Counted from the first letter of the stretch, positions 1-6,273 are shown. The stretch: 6,971 nt of DNA from Xanthobacteraceae bacterium (GCA_030039105.1 JASHQO010000497.1:1-6971), one strand, 5' to 3'. Notes: generated by a model not told the origin, from the sequence alone. Made by a program: numbers and translations.

Positions 1-107
1 GCGACGGTGAGAACCGCGACGATGGCGGTGACCAGCAGAATGAGAAAGATCGGAAAGCCGATGATCAGCAGGATGACCGGCAGGCCGAAATAGACGAAAT
101 ACGCCAT
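1..107 (-). CDS. dctM: TRAP transporter large permease subunit DctM, N-terminal fragment
   Basis: Only the first 35 codons are in the window; the rest lies beyond the left edge. The peptide begins MAYFVYFGLPVILLIIGFPI and is almost entirely hydrophobic through residue 35, which fits the first membrane helix of DctM. The Gly-Phe-Pro-Ile piece matches the G-x-P turn usual near the start of this family. DctM is the 12-14 helix inner-membrane subunit that carries the substrate, driven by a sodium or proton gradient, after delivery by the periplasmic binding protein. The ATG is preceded by GAGG, which overlaps the dctQ stop codon and lies 8 nt upstream. The 10-bp gap to dctQ implies one transcript and probable translational coupling. 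The identification rests on this short N-terminus plus its invariant place after dctQ. Confidence 0.85.
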   Translation of the reverse strand, partial: MAYFVYFGLPVILLIIGFPIFLILLVTAIVAVLTV

Positions 108-117
108 CGCGTCCGCC

Positions 118-627
118 TCAGTGATGCGCCGCGCCGGCGCTGCCGCCATCGGAGCCGGTCGCGCGTCGCAACAGCCTGATCGCCACCAAGAGCGCCATCA
201 GCGTATAGCCGATCGGCACCATGGCCTGCGGAATGACCAGCGGAAAATTCGCCGCCTGGCTGCGCTCGTCGAAGGCAGCGAGCTGGACGATGACCGGCCA
301 GGCGAACTTGGTCACCGCCGCGGCGGTCGCGATCAGGGTGAGCTCCGACAACAGGCCGAGCAGCTCCCGCACCTTGGCCGGCATCATGCTGACGACGACG
401 TCCATGCGGATTTGCCGGCCTTCCCAGGCCACCGCGCAGCAGCCGGTGAAGACGCAGCCGACCATGAGGAAGAGCATGATCTCTTCCGCCCACGGGATCG
501 AGACGCTGAAGAAATAACGGCCGACGATGTTGGCGAAATTGATCGCGACGCTGCCAAGGAGGAAAATTGCCGCGAGCGCCCGGGTGACGGCAAGGAGCCA
601 ACGCACGCCTTTGACCAGTGCGTCCAT
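118..627 (-). CDS. dctQ: TRAP transporter small permease subunit DctQ
   Basis: This encodes a 169-residue inner-membrane protein, the usual size for the DctQ family, which forms the membrane complex with DctM. Four hydrophobic segments are visible, at about residues 16-36, 49-68, 89-110 and 130-151. The first is followed by the family signature N-I-V-G-R-Y-F-F, then I-P-W-A-E-E (about residues 33-49), and by G-R-Q-I-R-M-D-V (about 70-77). These are the most conserved DctQ motifs. The chosen start is the ATG at 627, with AGGG 9 nt upstream; an in-frame GTG directly before it (630) is an equally possible start and would add one residue. It lies 55-58 bp after SBP-D and 10 bp before dctM, in operon order P-Q-M. 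The C-terminal tail (GSDGGSAGAAHH) is low in complexity. The family assignment is secure; the substrate is not revealed by this subunit. Confidence 0.94.
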   Translation of the reverse strand: MDALVKGVRWLLAVTRALAAIFLLGSVAINFANIVGRYFFSVSIPWAEEIMLFLMVGCVFTGCCAVAWEGRQIRMDVVVSMMPAKVRELLGLLSELTLIATAAAVTKFAWPVIVQLAAFDERSQAANFPLVIPQAMVPIGYTLMALLVAIRLLRRATGSDGGSAGAAHH

Positions 628-685
628 CACCGCCGACCCTGCCCGCTTACTCGCCGCAACCTCATGTCGGCACGCGCCGTCCTAA

Positions 686-1720
686 TCACTGGCTCGCCGG
701 CTGCCGCAGCCGCTTCGCCGCGTCGGCGACCACTTCGTAAGCCTCGCGGACCGCCGGCTTCGCCTTGGCGACGTCGTCACCGACGCTGGCGAACGCATGC
801 ATCATCTCCGCCTGCTCCTCGCGCGGCAGGCCGATCAACTCGCCGCCGGCGTCGGTCCAGGCCTTGCGCTGCTCCTGATACATTTTCAGGGCCACCGGCT
901 CGATCGACTTCGACACGGCAAGCCCGTCGCGATCGACGATCTCCTGCAAATCCTTGGGCAGCGTGTCGTACCATTTCTGGCTGACCTCGAAGACGAGGAA
1001 AATGGCCGGCTGGTTGGTCTCGGTGACGTATTTGGCCGCATCGTTGAAGTGCAGGTGCACGAACGGGCCGATGCCGGCAATAGCGCCGTCGATGGCGCCT
1101 TGCTGCAGCGCCGGCAGCACGTCGCCCAAGGTCATTGCTACCGGCGTGGCGCCGAGCCGGTTGAAGGCTTCGGTCTGGAACTGCGAGGCGAATACCCGGA
1201 TCTTCTTGCCCTTGAAGTCGGCGAGACGGCGGATCGGCGTCTTCGAGATCACGCAGGACGGCTGCGCCATGAACAGGCCGACGCCGTGCAGGCCCTTGTT
1301 GGCGCCGAGCGCCAGCATCAGCTTGCGCACCGCAGGATCGGCAGCGACGCGCTGAGCGTGCGCGATCGAATCGACCAGCCCCGGCGCCGCCATCACCTCG
1401 AAGCGCTCGTCGACGCCGACGAAGAATTCCGGCGGGATTTCCGCGACCTGGATGGCGCCGAACTGGGTGCCTTCGATCATGCGCGGAATCGAGCCGAGCT
1501 GGCTGGCCGGATAGACTTCGGCCTTGATGCGGCCGCCGGAATCCTTCTCGACCATCGCGGCAAAATCCTTGGCGGCCTGATGCGGGGCGTCGTTGATGGT
1601 CGGCAGCGTGACTTTCATGACGTAAGTTTTGTCGTCGGCGCGCGCGGCGCTCAACGGCAGCGCCAGCAACGCCAGGACGGCAACGGCACGCGCAAAAATT
1701 GCAAAGATTCCAGGGTGCAT
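686..1720 (-). CDS. dctP: TRAP transporter substrate-binding protein SBP-D (DctP family), the one adjacent to dctQM
   Basis: This is a 344-residue periplasmic binding protein. It starts with a Sec-type signal peptide (residues 1-28, hydrophobic core AVAVLALLALPL, cleavage expected after A-A-R-A). The mature part begins DDKTYVMK and fits the DctP fold, which captures a small organic anion and delivers it to DctQM. The segment G-K-K-I-R-V (Arg175) corresponds to the family arginine that usually pairs with a substrate carboxylate. It is followed by R-L-G-A-T-P-V and L-P-A-L-Q-Q-G-A-I-D-G (202-212), the DctP hinge region. After the hinge comes G-P-F-V-H-L-H-F (218-225), a version shared with SBP-A. 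The start ATG has GGAGGGAG just upstream, with GGGAG 6 nt from the ATG. As the gene next to dctQM, in canonical P-Q-M order, it is probably the ancestral partner. A 251-bp gap separates it from SBP-C, so it may also have its own promoter. The ligand is unknown. Confidence 0.95.
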   Translation of the reverse strand: MHPGIFAIFARAVAVLALLALPLSAARADDKTYVMKVTLPTINDAPHQAAKDFAAMVEKDSGGRIKAEVYPASQLGSIPRMIEGTQFGAIQVAEIPPEFFVGVDERFEVMAAPGLVDSIAHAQRVAADPAVRKLMLALGANKGLHGVGLFMAQPSCVISKTPIRRLADFKGKKIRVFASQFQTEAFNRLGATPVAMTLGDVLPALQQGAIDGAIAGIGPFVHLHFNDAAKYVTETNQPAIFLVFEVSQKWYDTLPKDLQEIVDRDGLAVSKSIEPVALKMYQEQRKAWTDAGGELIGLPREEQAEMMHAFASVGDDVAKAKPAVREAYEVVADAAKRLRQPASQ

Positions 1721-1971
1721 GTTCTACTCCCTCCGATCCCGCCGAACGCGGACATACGCAACGCAATGCCGCCGGGCTGTTTCCCCGCACCAACGTCGGG
1801 ATGGCATTGATATTGCGTCGGCGGCGGATCTTTTTCTTTGTGACGGACTGCCGCGCCCGAAGCTCGGGCCCCCACCGTCGGCGTCCGCCATCGACGTTAG
1901 AGGATCGCTGCACGGCGGACAAGGCTTCTCGGTCCGCAACTGCGGTGTGACGCGCCGCCGCTGTTGCCGCT
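1721..1971 (-). other. 251-bp intergenic gap between SBP-C and SBP-D with two stem-loops
   Basis: This is by far the longest gap inside the TRAP locus. On the transcribed minus strand it contains a 6-bp stem (GCGGAC/GTCCGC, 1915-1920 with 1932-1937, 11-nt loop) 35 bp after the SBP-C stop, and a second perfect 6-bp stem (GCCCGA/TCGGGC, 1855-1860 with 1864-1869, 3-nt loop). Neither is followed by a T-run, so they are not standard intrinsic terminators. They could be messenger-stabilising or processing hairpins. A weak sigma70-like pair is present (TTGTCC at 1917-1922, TCTAAC at 1896-1901, 15-nt spacer), but the spacing is short. I see no convincing gene here. The short reading frames do not resemble any protein I know. 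Confidence 0.45.
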
Positions 1972-3015
1972 TCAGCGCGTACGCTGCGCGGCGGCGGTCA
2001 CGAGCTTGTACGCCTCGTACAACTGCGGTTTCGCTTTCGCAACGTCGTCGCCGACGCTCTCCAGCGTCTTGATCATCGCCGCCTGCTCGTCGGCCGGAAA
2101 TTCGATCAGCTCGCCGCCGCTCGCCACCCAGGCCTTCTTCGCATTCTCGTACAGCGCCGCGGCGCGCGGATTGACGGCAATCGAGGCCGCGGCCGCGTCG
2201 CGCTCGACGATCTCCTGCAGCTCCTTGGGCAGCGCCTCGAACCATTTCTTGCTGACTTCGATGACGAGGAAGATGCCGGGCTGATCGATCTGGGTGACGT
2301 ATTTCACGGCGTCCTGAAAGTGCATGGCATTGAACACCGTGATGCCGGAAATCGCTCCGTCGATGGTGCCCTGCTGCACCGCCGGCAACACGTCGCCGAG
2401 CGACATCGCCACCGGCGTCGCGCCAAGCCGCTGGAACGCGTCGGTCTGGAATTTCGAGGCGAACACCCGGATCTTCTTGCCCTTGACGTCGCCGAGCCGG
2501 CGGATCGGCGTTCGCGAGACCAGCGATGACGGCAGCGCCATGTAGAGGCCGACGCCGTGCAGTCCCTTGTCGGCGCCAAGCCCGAGCATCAATTTGAGAA
2601 CGTCGGGCTGCGCCACCAGGCGCTGGCCGTGCGGCAGCGAATCGACCAGCCCGGGCGTCGCCAGCACTTCGAAGCGCTCATCGACGCCGACAAAGAACTC
2701 CGGCGGAATGATCGCGCATTCGATCGAGCCGAATTGCAGGCCCTCGATCTCGCGCGCCATCGGGCCGAGCTTGCTGGCGGAATAAAGCTCGATCTTGATG
2801 CGGCCGCCGGCATCCTTGTCGATCAGCGCAGTGAACAGCTTGGCCCATTCCTCCGGCGTATCGTTGACCGTCGGCGTGCCGATCTTCATCACGTAGGTTT
2901 TGTCTTGCGGCTTGTCCTGGGCCCGCGCTGCGCCGAACGTCAGCACGAGCGAAGCGACCGCCGCGCCGGCGGCAAGCAGCGCCGGCGTCCAACGCCCGGC
3001 TTCGATCGACCGCAT
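1972..3015 (-). CDS. dctP: TRAP transporter substrate-binding protein SBP-C (DctP family)
   Basis: This is a 347-residue periplasmic binding protein. The signal peptide covers about residues 1-32 (core ALLAAGAAVASLVLTFGA, cleavage near A-A-R-A). The mature part starts at QDKPQDKTYVMK. The carboxylate-pairing arginine is Arg183 in K-K-I-R-V, and the hinge motif is L-P-A-V-Q-Q-G-T-I-D-G (210-220). The following pocket segment is T-V-F-N-A-M-H-F, shared with SBP-B and unlike A and D. It is the most divergent of the four between residues 77 and 99 (Y-S-A-S-K-L-G-P-M-A-R where the others have Y-P-A-S-Q-L-G-S-I-P-R). The open frame extends upstream to 3306, but the ATG at 3015 is preferred: GGAGG lies 6 nt upstream, it opens directly onto the signal peptide, and the extension would run over SBP-B. 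Only 14 bp separate it from the SBP-B stop, so the two are surely co-transcribed. The ligand is unknown. Confidence 0.95.
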   Translation of the reverse strand: MRSIEAGRWTPALLAAGAAVASLVLTFGAARAQDKPQDKTYVMKIGTPTVNDTPEEWAKLFTALIDKDAGGRIKIELYSASKLGPMAREIEGLQFGSIECAIIPPEFFVGVDERFEVLATPGLVDSLPHGQRLVAQPDVLKLMLGLGADKGLHGVGLYMALPSSLVSRTPIRRLGDVKGKKIRVFASKFQTDAFQRLGATPVAMSLGDVLPAVQQGTIDGAISGITVFNAMHFQDAVKYVTQIDQPGIFLVIEVSKKWFEALPKELQEIVERDAAAASIAVNPRAAALYENAKKAWVASGGELIEFPADEQAAMIKTLESVGDDVAKAKPQLYEAYKLVTAAAQRTR

Positions 3016-3029
3016 GTCGGCCCTCCCCG

Positions 3030-4079
3030 CTACTTCTTCACGCGCGCCGCCGCCTCGGCCACGGTCTGATAGGCCGCGCTGACCGCGGGCTTGGTCTTCG
3101 ACACGTCGGCGGCGACGCTCGAAAAGGTTTTCAGCATCGAGGCCTGCTCGTCGGGCGGCAGGTCGATCAATTCGCCGCCGCTTGCGACCCAGGCCTTGTC
3201 GGCATGGTCGTCGATCTCCACGGTCTGCGGATCGACCTGGACCATGGCTTCGACGGCGGCCTTGTCGATGATCTGCTGCAGGTCGGCCGGCAGGCCGTCG
3301 TACCATTTCTTGCTCACGGCGGCGAAACCGAAGATCACCGGCTGGCCGATATTGGTGACGTATTTCGCCGCGTCCTGATAGTGCATGGCGTTATAGATCA
3401 CGGTGCCGGCGACCGCGCCGTCGATGGCGCCCTGCTGCAGCGCCGGCAGCACGTCGCCGAGCGACATCGCCACCGGCGTCACGCCGAGGCGGCCAAAGGT
3501 TTCGCTCTGGAACTGCGAGGCGAAGATGCGCAGCTTCTTGCCCTTGAAGTCGGCGAGGTGGCGGATCGGCGCTTTGGAAATAATGGATGACGGCTGCGAC
3601 ACGAACAGGCCGACCCCGCGCAAGCCCTTGTCGGCGCCGAGACCCAGCATCAGCTTGCGCACCTGCGGGTCCGCAGTGAGGCGCTGCGCCTGGGCGAGCG
3701 TGTCGACCAGGCCGGGCGCCGCCATCACCTCGAAGCGCTCGTCGATGCCGGAGTAGAATTCCGGCGGCGTCACCACGCACTGGATGGCGCCGAACTGCGT
3801 GCCTTCGATCTGCCGCGGGATCGAGCCGAGCTGGCTCGCCGGGTAGATTTCCGTCTTGATGCGGCCGCCGGACTCCTTGTCGATCAAGGCGGCGTAATCC
3901 TTGGCGAACTGGTGCAGCGCCTCGTTCAAGGCGGCGAGCGAGATTTTCATCACGATCGGCGCCTTGTCGTCGGCCGCTGCCGGGCCGTCCGCGATCGCCG
4001 CGGCTAAAACCAGCGTGCCGACGACGGCCATGGCGCGCACAACGCCGCGCGCGAAAAACTCACGCCCTGCAACCATCAT
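3030..4079 (-). CDS. dctP: TRAP transporter substrate-binding protein SBP-B (DctP family)
   Basis: This is a 349-residue periplasmic binding protein. Its long signal peptide (about residues 1-36) has the core AMAVVGTLVLAAAIA, with cleavage near P-A-A-A. The carboxylate-pairing arginine is Arg184 in K-K-L-R-I, and the hinge motif is L-P-A-L-Q-Q-G-A-I-D-G (211-221). The pocket segment T-V-I-Y-N-A-M-H-Y follows the SBP-C type. It departs from its three paralogues at several sites that are otherwise fixed: P-E-F-Y-S-G-I-D instead of P-E-F-F-V-G-V-D (106-113), G-L-R-G-V-G instead of G-L-H-G-V-G (Arg154), and G-F-A-A-V-S instead of the acidic E-V/I-S before the K-K/Q-K-W motif. These changes suggest a different ligand. 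The first of two consecutive ATG codons is taken as start, because GGGGAG lies 8 nt upstream. It follows SBP-A after 57-58 bp and precedes SBP-C by 14 bp. Confidence 0.95.
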   Translation of the reverse strand: MMVAGREFFARGVVRAMAVVGTLVLAAAIADGPAAADDKAPIVMKISLAALNEALHQFAKDYAALIDKESGGRIKTEIYPASQLGSIPRQIEGTQFGAIQCVVTPPEFYSGIDERFEVMAAPGLVDTLAQAQRLTADPQVRKLMLGLGADKGLRGVGLFVSQPSSIISKAPIRHLADFKGKKLRIFASQFQSETFGRLGVTPVAMSLGDVLPALQQGAIDGAVAGTVIYNAMHYQDAAKYVTNIGQPVIFGFAAVSKKWYDGLPADLQQIIDKAAVEAMVQVDPQTVEIDDHADKAWVASGGELIDLPPDEQASMLKTFSSVAADVSKTKPAVSAAYQTVAEAAARVKK

Positions 4080-4137
4080 TGCGTACTCTCCCCGCGATTA
4101 TTTCACCCGACCATAGCATAAAATTCCGCCGTGACGC

Positions 4138-5154
4138 TCACCGCAGCCGCTGCGCCGCCGCGGTCACAACCCGATAGGCCGCGGCGACCGCAGGCTTGGC
4201 CTTCGATACGTCCTGGCCGACGTCGCCGAGCGTCTTCATCAGCGTCGCCTGCTCGTCGGACGGCAGGCGGATGAGCTCGCCGCCGCTCGCGCTCCAGCCT
4301 TCCTCGACGCGCTTGCGGTGATCGGTCGCCCAGGGATTGATCGCCGTCGCCTGCGCGGCGGCATCCCGGTCGACGATCTCCTGCAGGTCCTTGGGCAGCG
4401 TGTCGTACCATTTCTGGCTGATCTCAACCATCAGATAGATCGCCGACTGGTTGGTCACGGTGAGGTATTTGGCGGCGTCCTGGAAGTGCATGTGAACGAC
4501 GGGCCCGACCCCGGTGACGGCGCCGTCGATGGCGCCTTGCTGCAGCGCCGGCAGCACGTCGCCGAGCGTCATCGCCACCGGCGTGGCGCCGAGCCGCTCG
4601 AACGCAGTTTGCTGGAACTGCGAGGCGAAGATGCGGATCTTCTTGCCCTTGAAGTCCTCGATATGGCGGATCGGCATGCGCGACACGATCGCCACCGGCT
4701 CGGCCATGAACATGCCGACCCCGTGCAGTCCCTTATTGGCGCCGAGCGACAGCATCAGCTTGAGCACGTCCGGATCGGCGGCGACGCGCTGGCCGTGCGC
4801 CAGCGAATCGACGAGCCCGGGCGCGGACATCACCTCGAAACGCTCGTCGACGCCGACGAAAAACTCCGGCGGAACGATCGCGCATTGGATGGCGCCGAAC
4901 TGGGTGCCCTCGATCTGGCGCGGGATCGAGCCGAGCTGGCTCGCCGGATAGAGCTCGCCCTTGATGCGGCCGCCGGAGTCCTTCTCCACCGCGGCGCCGA
5001 AATCCTTGCCGAACGTGTCGGGCACGTCGTTGAGCGTGGGCGTCGACATTTTCATGACGAAGGTCTGCGCCGGCGCGGCGGCAGGCGTCAGCGCCACGAC
5101 GGCGGCGAACGCCCAGGCGGCGACGGCAAAAACATCGCGTTGTGCAAGGGTCAT
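4138..5154 (-). CDS. dctP: TRAP transporter substrate-binding protein SBP-A (DctP family), first gene of the locus
   Basis: This is a 338-residue periplasmic binding protein. The signal peptide is residues 1-29 (core VAAWAFAAVVALTPAAA, cleavage after A-P-A). The mature protein begins QTFVMK. The carboxylate-pairing arginine is Arg174 in K-K-I-R-I, and the hinge motif L-P-A-L-Q-Q-G-A-I-D-G spans 201-211. The pocket segment G-P-V-V-H-M-H-F (217-224) and the segment S-Q-K-W-Y-D-T-L-P-K-D-L-Q-E-I-V-D-R-D (246-264) are nearly the same as in SBP-D. The open frame continues to 5352, but the ATG at 5154 is clearly right: GGAGG is 6 nt upstream and the signal peptide starts there. It is the promoter-proximal gene, divergent from the Crp/Fnr regulator, and should be the most strongly expressed of the four if the locus has only the upstream promoter. 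The ligand cannot be read from the sequence. Confidence 0.95.
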   Translation of the reverse strand: MTLAQRDVFAVAAWAFAAVVALTPAAAPAQTFVMKMSTPTLNDVPDTFGKDFGAAVEKDSGGRIKGELYPASQLGSIPRQIEGTQFGAIQCAIVPPEFFVGVDERFEVMSAPGLVDSLAHGQRVAADPDVLKLMLSLGANKGLHGVGMFMAEPVAIVSRMPIRHIEDFKGKKIRIFASQFQQTAFERLGATPVAMTLGDVLPALQQGAIDGAVTGVGPVVHMHFQDAAKYLTVTNQSAIYLMVEISQKWYDTLPKDLQEIVDRDAAAQATAINPWATDHRKRVEEGWSASGGELIRLPSDEQATLMKTLGDVGQDVSKAKPAVAAAYRVVTAAAQRLR

Positions 5155-5219
5155 CGTTGTCCTCCCTCTGTCCGGCGTCGCTTTTTTATTTGTGCTGGCG
5201 ATTTCGTCGGAGCAAGCAA

Positions 5220-5247
5220 ATGATAGCCGGGCGCCGGGCAAAGGCAA
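5220..5247 (-). promoter_or_regulatory. Predicted sigma70-type promoter of the TRAP locus
   Basis: On the minus strand TTGCCT (5247-5242) matches 4 of 6 bases of the -35 consensus, and TATCAT (5225-5220) matches 5 of 6 of the -10 consensus, with a 16-bp spacer. Transcription would start near 5212 and give a leader of roughly 58 nt before the SBP-A ATG. It is the best promoter-like pair I found upstream of the locus, but it is a by-eye match. Confidence 0.5.
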
Positions 5248-5411
5248 TCTGGCGCGCTGCGGCGTAGCTTCGCGGTCGTGCCGCCGATCGATATCGTGCA
5301 TGACGGGCTTTGACGGCAAAACGATCGCGCATGCGACAGTTTCAAGCCGCAAGATTTTGTCGGTCGGAACATTGGCCTGCGCTTTGCGTTTATCCCTTTG
5401 TCAACCGCCGC

Positions 5412-5424
5412 CTCCGCTGCGGAG
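5412..5424. promoter_or_regulatory. 13-bp perfect inverted repeat, candidate operator
   Basis: CTCCGC-T-GCGGAG is a perfect dyad centred on 5418, 78 bp before the regulator start. It sits in the divergent region where autoregulation or control of the TRAP genes would act. It does not resemble an Fnr or Crp box. A chance palindrome in GC-rich DNA cannot be excluded. Confidence 0.3.
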
Positions 5425-5501
5425 AACCAGCTTGTTCGAATCGCGAAATTCCACGTCTTCAACTTTTCGCATGCCTTTTCATTACCGTAAGGCGTTCCAT
5501 C

Positions 5502-6230
5502 ATGCAGGTAAGCTGTTTTGACTGTACATTGCGCGCTTGCGGGGTCTTCAAGCCGATCACCCGCAACGAGCTCGGCGCCGTCAACGACATCAAGCGCGAG
5601 CACGTCGTGCTGCCGGCCGGCGCCGAGATCATCCGCGCCGGCGACGAGGCGCCGGAAATCTACACGCTGTATTCGGGCTGGGCTTTCCGCTTCAAAAACC
5701 TGCCCGACGGCCGCCGCCAGATTCTCAATTTTCTGATGCCGGGCGATCTGCTCGGCCTGCAAGCCGCCATGTTCGACGCCGCGCAGCATGGCATCGAGGC
5801 GCTGACCGAGGTGCAGTTGTGCCTGTTGCCGCGACGCAAGGTGTGGGCGCTGTTCGGCGAGATGCCGGGGCTTGCCTTCGACGTCGCCTGGCTCGGCGCG
5901 CGCGAGGAAGGCCACGTCGACGAAAACTTGACCAGCGCCGGACGGCGCAGCGCCACCGAGCGGGTCGCGGCGCTGATCGTCATGCTCTATAAGCGCGCCA
6001 AGATTTTGGGCCTGGTCGACGGCGACAGCTTCGCCTTTCCGCTCACCCAGCAGCACGTCGCCGACGCGCTCGGCCTGTCGCTCGTCCACACCAACAAGAC
6101 ATTGGCGCGGCTGCGCCGCATGGGCATGTTCAGCCGCGCCAACGGCTCGATCACGGTCACCGACCCGCATGTGCTCGCCCGCATCGGCCAGTATTTCGAC
6201 GAAGAAATCCCGATGCGCCCGCTGATCTGA
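5502..6230 (+). CDS. Crp/Fnr-family transcriptional regulator with FNR-like cysteines
   Basis: This is a 242-residue regulator. Residues about 25-120 form the cyclic-nucleotide-binding-like beta-barrel (L-P-A-G-A-E-I-I, then S-G-W-A-F-R-F and L-N-F-L-M-P-G-D-L-L-G-L). A dimerisation helix follows at about 122-168, then a C-terminal winged helix-turn-helix (178-222), with P-L-T-Q-Q-H-V-A-D-A-L-G-L-S and recognition helix L-V-H-T-N-K-T-L-A-R-L-R. Cysteines at 5, 8 and 13 (C-x2-C-x4-C) plus Cys107 align with Cys20, 23, 29 and 122 of E. coli FNR. Cys107 lies in V-Q-L-C-L-L-P, as FNR Cys122 lies in M-V-C-E-I-P. An oxygen-labile iron-sulfur cluster is therefore possible. The recognition helix lacks the E-xx-S-R of FNR/FixK, so the DNA target is probably not TTGAT. 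The start ATG has TAAGG 9 nt upstream. It is divergent from the TRAP genes and probably controls them; no effector can be assigned. Confidence 0.93.
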   Translation: MQVSCFDCTLRACGVFKPITRNELGAVNDIKREHVVLPAGAEIIRAGDEAPEIYTLYSGWAFRFKNLPDGRRQILNFLMPGDLLGLQAAMFDAAQHGIEALTEVQLCLLPRRKVWALFGEMPGLAFDVAWLGAREEGHVDENLTSAGRRSATERVAALIVMLYKRAKILGLVDGDSFAFPLTQQHVADALGLSLVHTNKTLARLRRMGMFSRANGSITVTDPHVLARIGQYFDEEIPMRPLI

Positions 6231-6273
6231 TTTTCCCATCATCGCCTGCGCTGTCGTGGGGGAGGAAAATAAG

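Larger units (their letters stand above)
5155..5501. other. Divergent intergenic region between SBP-A and the Crp/Fnr regulator
   Basis: These 347 bp separate two diverging genes and should carry both sets of promoters and operators. Present are a good sigma70-like promoter for SBP-A (5220-5247, minus), an A/T-rich patch near 5181-5192 in the SBP-A leader, a 13-bp inverted repeat at 5412-5424, and a shorter TTCG/CGAA repeat at 5435-5447. No TTGAT-N4-ATCAA Fnr/FixK box was found. For the regulator I find no convincing plus-strand promoter; the best hexamer, TTGACG at 5310-5315, has only a poor partner near 5335. The frame of the regulator stays open back to 5310, but that upstream peptide looks unlike the family and is taken as non-coding. 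Confidence 0.6.

Noticed and set aside
627..665. 12-codon minus-strand reading frame ending on the dctQ start (TGATG overlap)
   Set aside because: It has no ribosome binding site before its ATG and nothing to distinguish it from chance, although the stop/start overlap would fit a coupled leader peptide.
1758..1770. Sigma54-like element (GG...GC) before SBP-D on the minus strand
   Set aside because: The distance between the GG and GC elements is one base too short and the -24 consensus is poorly matched.
797..1810. Long plus-strand open frame (337 codons) opposite SBP-D, with similar ones opposite SBP-B, SBP-C and SBP-A
   Set aside because: The four look alike only because they are the same antisense frame of four paralogous genes. 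Arg-, His- and Asp-rich composition and the lack of ribosome binding sites argue against real coding.
3016..3306. Upstream extension of the SBP-C frame
   Set aside because: It overlaps SBP-B in another frame, and the internal ATG at 3015 has a strong GGAGG and opens onto a signal peptide.
4080..4137. Possible internal promoter before SBP-B (AATAAT-like -10)
   Set aside because: There is no matching -35 hexamer at a proper distance; the A/T-rich patch alone is insufficient.
5155..5352. Upstream extension of the SBP-A frame
   Set aside because: It would put nearly 70 residues before a clear signal peptide and cover the predicted promoter; GGAGG sits 6 nt before the ATG at 5154.
5310..5501. 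64-codon N-terminal extension of the Crp/Fnr regulator
   Set aside because: The extension has no resemblance to the family, and the start at 5502 gives the usual length with cysteines right at the N-terminus.
5151..6242. Long minus-strand open frame (363 codons) opposite the regulator
   Set aside because: It is the antisense shadow of the Crp/Fnr gene in GC-rich DNA. The peptide is rich in Ala, Arg, Gln and His without domain features and runs into the SBP-A promoter region.
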